From: Schleiferiaceae bacterium
GTDB lineage: Bacteria > Bacteroidota > Bacteroidia > Flavobacteriales > Schleiferiaceae
Assembly (NCBI GenBank): GCA_030831045.1
Contig: JAURMB010000045.1
Coordinates: 1 to 36,197 of the forward strand
Direction of reading: 5' to 3'
DNA: 36,197 bases
A program made the translations under genes and the position numbers. The notes under the pieces were generated by a model that made no database searches, was not told where the DNA came from, and saw only the letters and a list, made by a program, of their open reading frames with translations. The first letter of the stretch is position 1; the number at the start of each line of letters is the position of its first letter. Shown piece after piece: positions 15,611-25,400 of the stretch.

Positions 15611-16423
15611 ATGAACCGCATCTTTTTTCCTACGGACTTTTCAGGCAACAGCCGTGCGGCCCTCCCGGTCGCCCAGCAGTTGGCCGTTTCGCTGAATGCG
15701 CCGCTCGAGTTCATTCACACGTACCAAATGCCCTACCGTTCCGAAGCCATGACCGACAGCCTTTTGTCGGCCATCAAGGAGCGCTGCCAGCAGGACATGG
15801 CCGAATGGTTAAGCGAATTCACCGCCCAAACCGAACTGGATGCCGAAGGCCACTGCGCCTACAACGGTTTGGCCCAAGAGCTGCACCAGCGGGCTGAAGA
15901 CCATCCCGATTCGATGGTTGTGATGGCCAGCCAAGGAGCGAGCGGATGGTCCGAAGTTCTCTTGGGTAGCAACGCCGTTTCGGTACTTCACGCCTCGCGC
16001 CAACCGGTATTGGTCGTTCCGTCGCGATGCCACTGGCCTGGGGGCGCGTCGATTAAGTGGCTGTACGCCTCTGACCTTCACGACGACCGCAACCCCAAGG
16101 CCCTGACTTGGCTCAAGTCTTTTGTCGCCCAAAGCGGCGCGGACCTGGCGATTGCCCACGTTGAAGAGGGCACCCAAGGCGATGCGCCCGCTGCCGGATT
16201 CTTATCGTTTGCGGACCAAAACTTTTCGGGTACCGAACGCCACCTCATCGTCGCCCAAGATGTCGAAACGGGCATTTATGAGGCCGCTCGGCGCGCCAAA
16301 GCCCAAGGAATTATTGTCGTTGCGCGCCGCCACCATTGGTTGCGCGATGCCTTTAAGGCCCGCACGAGCACGGCCCTCGCCTACCATACCGAATACCCGG
16401 TGCTGGTGGTTCGCGAAGACTAA
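15611..16423 (+). CDS. Tandem universal stress protein (UspA family)
   Basis: The 270-residue cytosolic protein has two UspA-type domains (about 1-140 and 145-270). The first begins MNRIFFPTDFSGNSRAALP and ends with a nucleotide-binding-like loop (SQGASGWSEVLLGSNA) followed by the terminal strand PVLVVP. The second begins KWLYASDLHD and ends TEYPVLVVRED; its loop is less conserved, so the second half may have lost nucleotide binding. The ATG at 15611 is chosen because it directly starts the first beta strand; the upstream TTG at 15596 is unlikely. A Crp/Fnr-type promoter precedes it and a terminator follows, so it is a single-gene unit expressed with the oxidase genes. Usp proteins are commonly induced by oxygen limitation or energy stress. 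Confidence 0.9.
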   Translation: MNRIFFPTDFSGNSRAALPVAQQLAVSLNAPLEFIHTYQMPYRSEAMTDSLLSAIKERCQQDMAEWLSEFTAQTELDAEGHCAYNGLAQELHQRAEDHPDSMVVMASQGASGWSEVLLGSNAVSVLHASRQPVLVVPSRCHWPGGASIKWLYASDLHDDRNPKALTWLKSFVAQSGADLAIAHVEEGTQGDAPAAGFLSFADQNFSGTERHLIVAQDVETGIYEAARRAKAQGIIVVARRHHWLRDAFKARTSTALAYHTEYPVLVVRED

Positions 16424-16502
16424 AACCCCATCTCGAAGCACCGGGGGCCCTAAGGTGATATGGGTTTCTTCGTCCAAAATGCCCTCGGGAACGCTTCGCG
16501 GT

Positions 16503-16528
16503 ACCGGCTCCTCGGAGCCGGTTTTTTT
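16503..16528 (+). terminator. Rho-independent terminator after the universal stress gene
   Basis: The arms CCGGCTCC (16504-16511) and GGAGCCGG (16514-16521) form a GC-rich stem, in practice with a 4-base loop, followed by seven T (16522-16528). It lies about 80 bases after the stop codon. Confidence 0.85.
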
Positions 16529-16587
16529 ATGGCCTCCGTCGACCAAATAACCGCGGAGCCCCGCTGCGCCCCAATAGATTAGGCTGC

Positions 16588-16595
16588 TACCTTTG
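16588..16595 (+). promoter_or_regulatory. -7 element of the mechanosensitive channel gene
   Basis: TACCTTTG is a perfect match to TAnnTTTG. It ends four bases before the ATG at 16600, so the predicted start site falls on or next to the start codon and the transcript would be leaderless or nearly so. No convincing -33 TTG was seen. Confidence 0.6.
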
Positions 16596-16599
16596 CAGT

Positions 16600-17868
16600 A
16601 TGGACGCAATCAACCCCGGGCACTGGACCCACTCTTTTTTAGATCGAAGCGGACTTAGCGATTGGTGGATCAGCAGCTTAACGGTGCTCATCGACCTGGG
16701 CGTCTTGGTCGTCGCCAGCCTCCTCGCTGACTTCTTCGTGCGCCGCATCGTGGTTTCGATCATTCGCCGCGCAGTAGAGCGCAGCAAAGCCACTTGGGAC
16801 GACCACTTTTTTAAAGAGCGCGTCTTTCAGGCCGTAGTCCACATTCTTCCGACCATGATCATTCGGGGCTTCCTGCCGGTAGTCTTCGAAGATTTGCCCA
16901 AATGGGTAGCTCCGCTTGATAAATTCCTCGGAATCGTACTCATTTACCAGATTGTAATTGTGATCAACCGAGCCGCCCGCGCGTCGTCGCACGTGGTGGA
17001 GGAGCTCGACTCGTTCAAAGACAAGCCGGTGCGCACCCTGCTCTCGGTCGTCCTCTTCTTGTCGTGGCTCATTGGCGGACTGGCCGTCATCTCGGTACTT
17101 TCCAACACCTCCCTCGCCAGCATCCTCGGGGCCCTCGCCGGCGCCACCGCCATCTTCGTGCTGATCTTTCAGGACGCCATCAACGGACTCCTCGCCAACT
17201 TTCAAATCGTACTCTACGACCTGGTTAAAAAAGGCGATTGGATCACCTTTGAGAAGTTTGGAGTCGACGGCGACGTGGTGAGCATCGACTTAACCACGGT
17301 CAAAATCAAAAACTTCGACAACACCATTTCGTCGGTTCCCGCCAAGGCCTTTGTCACCGATTCGTTTGTTAACTGGCGCGGAATGCGCCTTTCTAAAGTG
17401 CGGCGCATCAAGCGAAGCATGGTCATTGACCTCGAGAGCGTGCACTTTATCGACGAGGCGGAACTTCAAGAATTCCGCAAAATTCAGCGCGTACAGTCCT
17501 ACCTCGACGCCCGCGAACTCGAAATCGCGGCGCACAATTCAGAACATGGCGCCGACAAAACCCACCCCGTCAACGGCCGCCACATGACCAACTTGGGCGT
17601 TTTTAGGGCTTATGCTGAAGCCTACCTACAGGAGCACCCCAAGGTCTCTAAAAAGCAAAGCATTATGGTCCGCCAGCTCGCCATGCAGGGCGAGGGAATT
17701 CCGCTCGAAATCTACTGCTTTGCAACCACGATTGTTTTTGAAGACTACGAAGCCGTTGCCGCCGACCTTTTTGACCACCTGATCGCCGCAGTACCCAGCT
17801 TCGGGCTGCACCTCTTTCAAGCTCCCACTGCCCAGAGCATGCGTGCCAGCGGGCATCCCGCCGCATGA
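16600..17868 (+). CDS. Small-conductance mechanosensitive channel, YbdG-like
   Basis: The 422-residue inner-membrane protein is of the MscS superfamily. About five membrane segments occupy residues 24-206. The last (LASILGALAGATAIFVLIFQDAINGLLANF) is the Gly/Ala-rich pore helix, followed directly by the beta domain (VKKGDWITFEKFGVDGDVVSIDLTTVKIKNFDN), the MscS signature. The C-terminal cytoplasmic region has the RRIKRSMVID stretch and ends near residue 420. Length and domain order resemble E. coli YbdG (415 residues), which protects against mild osmotic downshock. The TGA stop overlaps the ruvC start by four bases (ATGA, 17865-17868), so the two are co-transcribed; no functional link is apparent. 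Confidence 0.9.
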   Translation: MDAINPGHWTHSFLDRSGLSDWWISSLTVLIDLGVLVVASLLADFFVRRIVVSIIRRAVERSKATWDDHFFKERVFQAVVHILPTMIIRGFLPVVFEDLPKWVAPLDKFLGIVLIYQIVIVINRAARASSHVVEELDSFKDKPVRTLLSVVLFLSWLIGGLAVISVLSNTSLASILGALAGATAIFVLIFQDAINGLLANFQIVLYDLVKKGDWITFEKFGVDGDVVSIDLTTVKIKNFDNTISSVPAKAFVTDSFVNWRGMRLSKVRRIKRSMVIDLESVHFIDEAELQEFRKIQRVQSYLDARELEIAAHNSEHGADKTHPVNGRHMTNLGVFRAYAEAYLQEHPKVSKKQSIMVRQLAMQGEGIPLEIYCFATTIVFEDYEAVAADLFDHLIAAVPSFGLHLFQAPTAQSMRASGHPAA

Positions 17869-18461
17869 AGCAGCGCGTTTTAGGCATCGATCCGGGTACC
17901 GTGGTAATGGGCTTCGGCGTAATCGACCGCGACGGCTCGGCAATGAGCCTCGTGGACCTGGGGAGCGTGAAGTTTTCAGCCGCCAAAGAGTCGGTAGAGC
18001 GCCTCGGCGACATTTTGAGGGCCGTCGAAGAACTCCTGGACCGGTTTCAGCCCGATGCTGTTGCTGTCGAAGCCCCTTTTTTTGGCAAAAACGTGCAGTC
18101 GATGCTCAAGCTAGGTCGCGCCCAAGGAGTGGTACTCAGTGCTGGCCTGCGCCGCGGCCTTACGGTGGCGGAATATCCGCCCGCCGTGGTCAAGCGCCGA
18201 ATCTCGGGGCGAGGAGCCGCGTCTAAGGAACAACTCGCCGGATTTTTGGCGGGCATGTTCCACCTTCCCGACGATCCCAAGCGGGCCCTTGACGCCACCG
18301 ACGCCCTGGCCGTCGCCGCGTGCCATGCGTTAACGGTCGATCGGGCCGCGGTCTTGAGCAGCGCGGTCTCGGGTTCGCTCCCGGCAAAAAAGAAGGGTTC
18401 ACCCCGTTCCTCCTCCTGGGCGCAGTTTTTGGCCCAAAACCCCGACCGAGCCGCCGAATAA
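17865..18461 (+). CDS. ruvC: Crossover junction endodeoxyribonuclease RuvC
   Basis: RuvC cuts Holliday junctions symmetrically with RuvAB. The 198-residue protein starts MKQRVLGIDPGT with the RNase H-like fold. The four acidic catalytic residues are visible: Asp9 (GIDPG), Glu69 (VAVEAPFFG), Asp143 and Asp146 (DATDALAVAACH). The Lys/Arg-rich KRRISGRGAASKEQ stretch is the usual DNA-contact region. About 20-25 extra residues at the C-terminus (PAKKKGSPRSSSW and on) are basic and serine-rich and exceed the 173 residues of the E. coli enzyme. The start overlaps the channel gene by four bases, and a bidirectional terminator follows. Confidence 0.96.
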   Translation: MKQRVLGIDPGTVVMGFGVIDRDGSAMSLVDLGSVKFSAAKESVERLGDILRAVEELLDRFQPDAVAVEAPFFGKNVQSMLKLGRAQGVVLSAGLRRGLTVAEYPPAVVKRRISGRGAASKEQLAGFLAGMFHLPDDPKRALDATDALAVAACHALTVDRAAVLSSAVSGSLPAKKKGSPRSSSWAQFLAQNPDRAAE

Positions 18462-18510
18462 CCTGCCGCACGATGCGGTATCACGGCCCCCTTGGCCCTA
18501 GGCAAAGCAC

Positions 18511-18540
18511 AAAAAAACCCGGCGTTTCCGCCGGGTTTCT
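18511..18540. terminator. Bidirectional terminator between ruvC and the T9SS gene
   Basis: AAACCCGGCG (18515-18524) and CGCCGGGTTT (18529-18538) form a perfect 10-bp stem with loop TTTC. The flanking A run (18511-18517) gives a T tract on the minus strand, while TTT plus TCTTCG follows on the plus strand. It sits between convergent stop codons at 18461 and 18561, so it can end both transcripts. Confidence 0.85.
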
Positions 18541-18560
18541 TCGTACTAAAGCGACCGAAC

Positions 18561-20348
18561 TTAGTGGGTAACCACCACGTTGGCACGCAGCTCGTGGCTG
18601 GCTCCGGGGGCTACCACGACGTAGGCTCCGCTGGGAAGTCCGCTCACGTCAAGGGCAAGCTCGCCATCCACCACTGAAGCTTGGTTGGCCTGAAGCACCA
18701 AGGCACCGTTCAGGTCGTACACCGATACGCCCGCAGTGGGAACAAACCCGTTGAGCTTCAGGTACACCATGTGCTGCGCGGGGTTGGGGTACACCAGGGC
18801 GTCCACCACCACTTCCTCAGGCACGCCTGACGTGTTTTGCTCCATGATCAGCTGCAGGGTCGGAATCACGTTGCCGCTGAATCCGCGCACAAACCAGTTG
18901 TTGTCGGAACGCACCATTTCGCGCGGTTGTTCGCCCGCCGTAACGTCGTTAAGCTGGTAGGCCACGGCCGTCGAGTGGTTGAGGTACAGGTCAGCGTCTG
19001 ACGTGTTCACGCACACGATGTAGCGCTGGTTGTTGTCGAGTTCAATCGGATCCGTGAACAGGTGCGTCACCATGCTGTCCTGCGCGTTGGTTGCGTAGGT
19101 GTAGCTCTCCAAGGCCACCGGCGAAGTGTTGGTCACGGCGCAGTTCGGGTCGTTCAAGTCGGTGAACGTGTCAAACCACTCGTCTACCGAAATATCCACC
19201 GAGCGTCCGATGATCGTGTCGGTGTTGGACCATCCGGCAAAGCGTACGCCCTTAAGCAGCATTCGGTCGGCCTGCGGGTGGCGGAAGTGAATGCACATGC
19301 CCCACGACGAGGTGAAGCTCGACGACTTGAACGAGTTGTTGTCCAGCGGCTCGAGCGTGCTTCCGTCCACGCGGGCGTAGCTGAAGATGCTGTCGTTGAT
19401 GACCGAGGCAAAATCGATGTTGTTGTCGAGCGGGAACGATTCGTTGGCTACGTTGACGTTGTAGTTCACCTCATAAGCGCCCAAGGGGTAGCCGTTGAGT
19501 TGGAACGGCGGGAACGTGATGTAGCTCGAGTCACCAGAGTTCAACGGGAACGACGACGTCGACATGGTGTAGACGGTCGTGGCACCGCGCTTTACGGTTA
19601 CGCTTGCGATAACGTTAGCTTGGTTGGCTGAACCGTCGTTCCGGGTCCAAAAGCCCAACTTCATTTTGAAGTCACTGGTGTCTTGTGCGATCATCGACGG
19701 AACCGCCAGAGCCGGCGGGTACATCGCCTCTGTGGGCGAAATGCTCATGTCGTTGGGGAACGCACCGATCTTGTTGCCCAAGAAGGCTACAACGGTTTGT
19801 CCGCTTTCAATGGCCGTGCGGAGCATATCGCCGTCGGGACGCGCAATCATCGCAAACGGAATGGACGTAAGGCCCCCGTAGGCACCGGGTCCCGCGTTCA
19901 GTTGGGCGTTGTCGCGGTTGTACAAAATGACGGCACGGGCGCCTGCGCGCTCCGCGAGGTAGACCTTGAGGCCGAATTCGCAGGTTCCGCGCGAGATCAG
20001 CACGATTTTGCCCGCGAGGCGGTTGGTCTGCCAGGCCGAAGTGGTATCGAGGTTGCAGCCCTCGTACTTAAGCGGAATGCCCGGGTAGGCGTTGCCGGTG
20101 TTGGGGTCGGTTCCCACCACCGTATTTACGCCGGCGGTGCTGTCGTCCATCACCACCACGGTATCAAGTACCGCATCGGCCGGGTTCAGAAGGTCCGCAA
20201 GGCCCCAGCCCGTCGAGTTTCCGTTGTTCGTGTGGGTCAAGCCGCCTTGAATGGAGCTCGGAGACATGATGTTCAAGACCACTTGGGCCTGTGCAGCCCC
20301 CGCCGTCAAGAGCACCAGCCCTAAAAGGTGTAGGATTTTCTTCATCAT
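18561..20348 (-). CDS. T9SS-exported protein with PA domain
   Basis: The 595-residue secreted protein starts with a signal peptide (MMKKILHLLGLVLLTAGAAQAQ). Residues about 60-200 are a protease-associated (PA) domain, recognised by KIVLISRGTCEFGLKVYLAERAG followed by ARAVILYN. The middle (about 215-500) is beta-rich with no catalytic motif that I can identify; in particular no HExxH or Ser-protease triad signature is seen. The last 75 residues are a type A T9SS sorting domain: VYPNPAQHMVYLKL, then VYDLNGALVL, then LDVSGLPSGAYVVV. PA domains usually accompany peptidases such as M36 or S8, so a protease-less protein is unusual but not unique. The ATG at 20348 or the adjacent one at 20345 could start it. 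It is likely released or displayed at the cell surface. Confidence 0.87.
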   Translation of the reverse strand: MMKKILHLLGLVLLTAGAAQAQVVLNIMSPSSIQGGLTHTNNGNSTGWGLADLLNPADAVLDTVVVMDDSTAGVNTVVGTDPNTGNAYPGIPLKYEGCNLDTTSAWQTNRLAGKIVLISRGTCEFGLKVYLAERAGARAVILYNRDNAQLNAGPGAYGGLTSIPFAMIARPDGDMLRTAIESGQTVVAFLGNKIGAFPNDMSISPTEAMYPPALAVPSMIAQDTSDFKMKLGFWTRNDGSANQANVIASVTVKRGATTVYTMSTSSFPLNSGDSSYITFPPFQLNGYPLGAYEVNYNVNVANESFPLDNNIDFASVINDSIFSYARVDGSTLEPLDNNSFKSSSFTSSWGMCIHFRHPQADRMLLKGVRFAGWSNTDTIIGRSVDISVDEWFDTFTDLNDPNCAVTNTSPVALESYTYATNAQDSMVTHLFTDPIELDNNQRYIVCVNTSDADLYLNHSTAVAYQLNDVTAGEQPREMVRSDNNWFVRGFSGNVIPTLQLIMEQNTSGVPEEVVVDALVYPNPAQHMVYLKLNGFVPTAGVSVYDLNGALVLQANQASVVDGELALDVSGLPSGAYVVVAPGASHELRANVVVTH

Positions 20349-20424
20349 AAGTGCGTTTAAAGTTTAGGTATGCGGAATTTAGAAAAAAATCCAATACCCT
20401 GACCCAAAGGCACCTATAAAAAAA

Positions 20425-20832
20425 TTAAATGCTCGGAACTTCCAGCGCGCTCTGAAGGCGGTGCGCCAGCTCCACGAATTCCTCAGGCTCGAGCTGCAGC
20501 TTGGGGTTGGCAAAATTTAAATCCGCTTCGCTGCGCAGCGGAACCACATGCACGTGGGCATGGGGGACTTCAAAACCGAGCACGCTAAGCCCTACCCGGT
20601 TGCACGGTATTACGGCTTTTTGGGCTTCGGCGACGGCACGAACTAAATCAAAAACGGCCTGGTAATCGGCTTCTGGAAGCTCAAAAAGGCTATCAACCTC
20701 GGTTTTGGGTACGACCAACGTATGCCCGTGGGTAAGCGGGCGAATGTCCAAGAACGCAAAGGCCGCCTCGGTTTCAGCTACTTTGTAGCAGGGAACTTCC
20801 CCGGCGATAATTCGCGAAAAAATACTTGCCAT
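20425..20832 (-). CDS. HIT family nucleotide hydrolase (HinT-like)
   Basis: The 135-residue histidine-triad protein hydrolyses nucleoside phosphoramidates or related AMP conjugates. It opens SIFSRIIAGEVPCYKVAE, contains the mid-domain FLDIRPLTHGHTLVVPK, and has the active-site triad His91-A-His93-V-His95-VVP, with the second His95 as the usual nucleophile-type residue. Length is right for bacterial HinT. The start lies three bases after the greA stop, so it is in one transcript with greA, an arrangement often seen in Bacteroidota. Substrate specificity cannot be read from sequence. Confidence 0.93.
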   Translation of the reverse strand: MASIFSRIIAGEVPCYKVAETEAAFAFLDIRPLTHGHTLVVPKTEVDSLFELPEADYQAVFDLVRAVAEAQKAVIPCNRVGLSVLGFEVPHAHVHVVPLRSEADLNFANPKLQLEPEEFVELAHRLQSALEVPSI

Positions 20833-20835
20833 GGC

Positions 20836-21306
20836 CTAGCGTTCGATCGAAACCACTTCGAGCTTCATAATTCCGCTCGGAACCTGTATCTCGGCAACTT
20901 CACCAGCGGCCTTTCCAAGCAAACCCTTGCCAATGGGCGAGTTTACCGAGATTTTGCCGGACTTCAAATCGGCTTCTTGCTCGCTGACCAAGGTGTACTT
21001 CATGGTCGCACCGTTCACCGGGTTTCGCACCGTGACTTTGGACAAAATGAGCACCTTCGACGTGTCGAACTGCGATTCGTCGACGATGCGCGCATTGGCT
21101 ACGAGCTCTTCCATCTTCGAAATCTTCATTTCAAGTAGGCCTTGCGCCTCCTTGGCAGCGTCGTACTCGGCGTTTTCGCTCAAGTCGCCTTTGTCGCGCG
21201 CTTCGGCAATCTGCTCTGAAATGCGCGGACGCTCCACACTGCGCAAGTGCTCCAGCTCTTCTTTGAGCTTCTTAAATCCTTCGGGAGTGTAGTACGAAAC
21301 GGACAT
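20836..21306 (-). CDS. greA: Transcription elongation factor GreA
   Basis: GreA rescues backtracked RNA polymerase by stimulating transcript cleavage. The 156-residue protein has the N-terminal coiled coil (about 8-75), with the tip acidic residues Asp41 and Glu44 in GDLSENAEYDAAK exactly as in E. coli, and the C-terminal FKBP-like domain with VSEQEADLKSGKISVNSPIGKGLLGK. The ATG at 21306 gives MSVSYYTPEGFKKLKEEL, matching family starts; a TTG at 21312 would add two residues and is less likely. It precedes the HIT gene by three bases and follows the PorV-family gene, with a hairpin between. Confidence 0.97.
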   Translation of the reverse strand: MSVSYYTPEGFKKLKEELEHLRSVERPRISEQIAEARDKGDLSENAEYDAAKEAQGLLEMKISKMEELVANARIVDESQFDTSKVLILSKVTVRNPVNGATMKYTLVSEQEADLKSGKISVNSPIGKGLLGKAAGEVAEIQVPSGIMKLEVVSIER

Positions 21307-21329
21307 AATCAATAGGGGTTAAAAGCGAA

Positions 21330-21353
21330 GAAGACCTCCGCGTGGAGGCCTTC
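21330..21353 (-). terminator. Possible terminator between the PorV-family gene and greA
   Basis: GAAG-A-CCTCC (21330-21339) pairs with GGAGG-C-CTTC (21344-21353) around loop GCGT with one A/C mismatch. On the minus strand it is followed by TTCGCTTTT rather than a clean T run, so it may be a weak terminator or attenuator. It lies 23 bases after the stop of the PorV-family gene. Confidence 0.5.
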
Positions 21354-21375
21354 TCAGTCGAAAACCTAGTTCGCT

Positions 21376-22404
21376 TTACAGTACAATTGCGGTGCCAACG
21401 GTGTGGATTCCGCCAAACGCGGTATTCGTCATTCGGTAGGCGTAGCTCAAGTCCAGCTTGCCGTCGCCCATCGGAATGTTGAACGTGAAGCCTGCCGCCG
21501 GGCCCGTGAGCGCTTCGGTGCGCAGGGCATCAAAGCGGTTGTCAAACTGCGCCCAACTTGCACGAAGGGCGAAGAGCTCCTTATAGGCGTATTCCGCGCC
21601 CACCGTGAACTGGTCCTTCTTGAACGAATTTGAGATAAAGTTGCCGGCGAGCGTAAGCTTGTGTCCCTCCATCAGGGTGAAACCCTTGCTTGCGCCAATC
21701 GCCAGTTGCGTAGGAAGCTCAAAGTCCTCAGAACGGTTCTGGAAGCTGTTGGTGTACAGGCCTGTGGGAACCGGTAGAACGATGCTCAATCCATCTCCGC
21801 GGTACGAAAACGAGGGACCGATGTTGCGCATGGTAATGCCGAATGCAAAATCTTTAATGTCCTTGGGAACGTACTGAACCCCAGCATCAAAGCACACACC
21901 GGTGGCGCTGAGGTTGTTGATCGTAGAGTTGTAGAGCTTGATGTTGATACCGCCAAAGATGCTCTGGGTGAACTTCTTGGCGTACGCAATCCCAATTACG
22001 GTAGCCGACGGGCGGTACGAGCCTAGACCGCCATCTGGCTGGTCCTCAGTGGTAACCTCGATGTCGCCGTAGTTCATGCTGTTCATGTGAATACCCAGTA
22101 CACCTCCGTTGCCCGTAGGCGTAATGAGGCTCCCGGCGTTGAGCGAGATACCGCTGCCCACCAACCACTGGGTGTTGGCAAAGCCAGCTTGGAGGCCGTC
22201 GATGCGTGCGATGCCCGCGACGTTGCCATAAAGGCCCTCAAAACCCCGGACGTTGGCCGTGTTGCCCTCACCCCAGCCCGCAGTGCGTGCCCAGGGATTC
22301 ACGAGCAGTTCTGAAGCACCCGCAGACCCTGAACGAACGGGGTTGCCTGCAAAAGCCGAGGCTGCAGCGAGCAGCGTGGCGGTAGCTAAAATCTTTTTCA
22401 TCAT
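21376..22404 (-). CDS. PorV/PorQ-family outer-membrane protein
   Basis: The 342-residue protein has a signal peptide (MMKKILATATLLAAASAFA) followed by the family start GNPVRSGSAGASELLVNPWARTAGWGEGNTANVRG. It continues as a series of amphipathic beta strands ending in a barrel-like C-terminus (DLSYAYRMTNTAFGGIHTVG). PorV and PorQ are FadL-related barrel proteins; PorV shuttles T9SS cargo from the translocon to the attachment complex. This copy starts nine bases after the 1331-aa protein gene, which itself follows a TonB receptor, so it is probably a dedicated partner of that pair rather than the general PorV. That specialised role is inferred from gene order. Confidence 0.85.
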   Translation of the reverse strand: MMKKILATATLLAAASAFAGNPVRSGSAGASELLVNPWARTAGWGEGNTANVRGFEGLYGNVAGIARIDGLQAGFANTQWLVGSGISLNAGSLITPTGNGGVLGIHMNSMNYGDIEVTTEDQPDGGLGSYRPSATVIGIAYAKKFTQSIFGGINIKLYNSTINNLSATGVCFDAGVQYVPKDIKDFAFGITMRNIGPSFSYRGDGLSIVLPVPTGLYTNSFQNRSEDFELPTQLAIGASKGFTLMEGHKLTLAGNFISNSFKKDQFTVGAEYAYKELFALRASWAQFDNRFDALRTEALTGPAAGFTFNIPMGDGKLDLSYAYRMTNTAFGGIHTVGTAIVL

Positions 22405-22413
22405 CTCTCGGTC

Positions 22414-25400
22414 TTAGAAGCCAGTTGGGTTGAACGGACGCATGGTACCAAACCACTTAACGATGGTTTGCCCAATGCCCGGAGCATCAATGTGAATCAA
22501 GTACACACCGCTCGCAATCGGAACTTGGTAGTTGTTGGTCAAATCCCAGTACATCCACGTGTCGCTGTTGTCCTTGCGCATCGTGCGTACCAACGAACCG
22601 TCGGTCGAGTAAATCGACACGGTACAGCGCGGAGGTAGGTTGGTGATTTTAACTCGGTTGTCGTTTTGCGACGTCTCGTACTGGCTAATGCTGTAGTACG
22701 GATTGGGCACCACGCGTACCGTTGCCAGGGCGTTTTTAGCCGTCAGCGAGTCTCCGGTAACGGTTGCTGCGTTGGCGGTGCTAAACAGGTACTTCGGGTT
22801 ACCGTTGTTCGAGTTGTCGGTCACGTAGCGCTCGTACGGGCGGGCCATGCGAATCTTGACGCGAGCCACCGACGGCAAGCCGTTGGGCGACGTGCGCGGC
22901 TCATACAGGTTGGCGTTGTTAAAGCGCGGCTCCATAAGCGGAATCGACACCCACATCAGCGACTTCGTTACGCGGTTGCGGCTCAAAATGTTGCTCATGT
23001 TGCCGAAGTCGGCGTAGAGCGGATTCTCGGTCTCGTCGGAACCGGCGTAATCCAGCGGCGTACGGGTTAAGCCCGACTGCAAGTAGGGTCCGAGAATGTA
23101 CAAATTGTGCTGGCCACCAAATCGGTACCCACCAGTGACGTTGTCTGCCAACTGCGAACGCTCGCGGCTCGTGGGGTTGAACAGCATGTCGTTGCCACGG
23201 TCGCCGATCATCCAGCTGTTTTCGCCAAACGCAATATTGAGGCGCGTACCCGTTTCGAGGTCAATCGCATAACCGGGGAACCACGACCAGCCCGTGGTCG
23301 TCGTGCTGCGCACCAGTTCGCCGTTCACAAGATCCCACCCGAGGTCTGAGCGCAAGCGCCACTTGCGGGTTCCGCCTGCGTTCAGCGAAGCGTCGTCACC
23401 CATTTCAAACACCGGAACGCGGGTCCACTTCGAGCGGTCGTCGGTGAAGACAACGTCGACGCTGTGGAGTTCCGTGGGGCTCATGCGGGCGGTGAAGGCG
23501 CTCATCGACGAGTCGGCCGGTCCCATACCCCAAATGGTGTTGCCTCCGGAGAGTCCGCGGCCCAAGAAGCTCGCATAGGCAAATGGTCCCCAAGTTCCAC
23601 CGACGATGGTTGAGAAGCGCGACTTGCTGTCGCCCGGGAAATCCTTGTAGAACGACCCCGGTGGCGTGGTAACCTCGTTATTGCCCGCGAGAAGCCAGTT
23701 GGTCGGACCGTAGCTGGCATCGTCGGCCACACCCGACAGCCAAGGCTTCGTCGCGTCTTCGTACACCACTTCGCCCCCGAGAATGCTCTGGTTGCGCAGG
23801 TTATCGACGTCGTTGCCCGGCGCTTCTTGGTTGCGAATGTCCACCGAAATGCCCAATTCAGGCACCAGCTGCTCAACGAGGAACGAAATCGAACCTGCTG
23901 AGGTAGCCACAACGTTTCCGTCTTCGTCTTCAATCGTCCACGTGGCGTTGGCATTGGTTCCGCTAAACGTCATCGTGTAGTTACCCGACTTCACGCGAAG
24001 GGGGTCCACGACCTTAATGTTCACCGGACCGTTGCCCGCTTGGTACACCGTTTGGTCGAGGCGGAAGTTTGTCACAATCGCATTTTCTGACTCTTCGGTA
24101 AGCGCCAGCTGCGTTCCGCCGTTGCCCATGCCCTCAATACGGGTAATGATCGGTGCGTCGCCGTACTTGGCCATCTGAATGGTACCGTTGGCTTCTGCAC
24201 TCACCTGGTGCGGAATACCCACGTACTTCTTCACATTGTTGCGGCCCGCCAAGTAGGGGCGGCGCTGGCCTCCCGGAGTAAGCACTTGGTCAAACTTCTC
24301 GTACTCGTTGTAGGCGTATGCAACCACGGAGAAGTAGTATTCGCGGTGGTTGACCAGACGGCGGTCGGTACCGGTAGCAAAGGCGTCTTCGGTCACGTGG
24401 AACGAGGTGCGAATACCGTCGTTATCGGACGAAATCGTCATGTCTTGGGGCACCAGCAGTTCCAAATCTGGATTCAGTTCCCAGTTGATCAGACGGCTCA
24501 CGCCGTTTTTGACGTCGCATTGGGCGATCAGGCGCGCCTGGCTCGGGTCGTAGCGGTCGGCCATCGACACGTTAGCGTTCTTGAGCTGGTAAATCTGGAA
24601 GCCTTCAAACTTGTAGGTGTTGTCGTTGGCTTGAATCAACGGATCGATCTCTTGGTAGTCGAAGTTGTCGTTGTTTTGGCCGTCGCGGTACGAAAGCATC
24701 AGCACCACGGAGCGGTCGAGCTCCTGAATCTCCATGTCGGGCGCGTCGGGGCCGTTCAAGATCTGGAAGCAGTTGTCAAACAGGCTTTGGGCCTTGTCGT
24801 CGGCGATGATTACGCGTTCCACAGAGTACAAGGGGCCTGGATCGTTGGTGTTGCGCGCCCAAACGGCACCGGTCGTAATGAAGTTCAAGGCACCCGGAGC
24901 CAGCGAGAACGGACCAGCGTTGTGCAGTCCGCGCTTGTCTTGCTGGTTGTTGGGAGATTCAAACCAGTTTTGGTCGGCAATCGGCTCGGTCACGCCCGTT
25001 GTATCAAACGTGTTTCCCGGGTAGGCAAACAGGGTCGCGAGGCCCGAACCGTCTGCCGTGAACCCGTCACCGTTTCCGGTGCAGCCAGGTCCGCACGGCG
25101 TCTCAACCACCAGCGGGTTGCCGTTCTTCCAGCGCGACTGCATGTAGTTGTAGAATTCTGAGGCGTTGTTGGGGTTGCCCGAGAATGCTGAGCTCGTGTT
25201 GTTGTAGTACATGAAGCCCGACATGATGATGCGCTCGTTAACGCCCGTCACGGGGTTTTCGGGAATGCAGACTCCGTTGGCGTCGCGCACGCCGTCGATG
25301 CATCCGTCGCGGTCGTTGTCGCGTCCGTCAAAGTAGTCGGCGAACGGACCCTGGAAGAAGTCAAAGCCAATAGCTGGCGGATTCATGCCGTAGCCGATCG

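Noticed and set aside
16424..16502. Small gene between the Usp gene and its terminator
   Set aside because: No frame has a plausible start with a recognisable product; it appears to be 3' untranslated sequence.
20411..20427. A-rich run just after the HIT gene as a terminator
   Set aside because: On the minus strand a T run follows the stop, but no GC-rich stem is visible before it.
24208..25161. 317-codon plus-strand open frame
   Set aside because: It is antisense inside the 1331-aa protein gene, is Val/Arg/His-rich without motifs, and has no promoter or signal.
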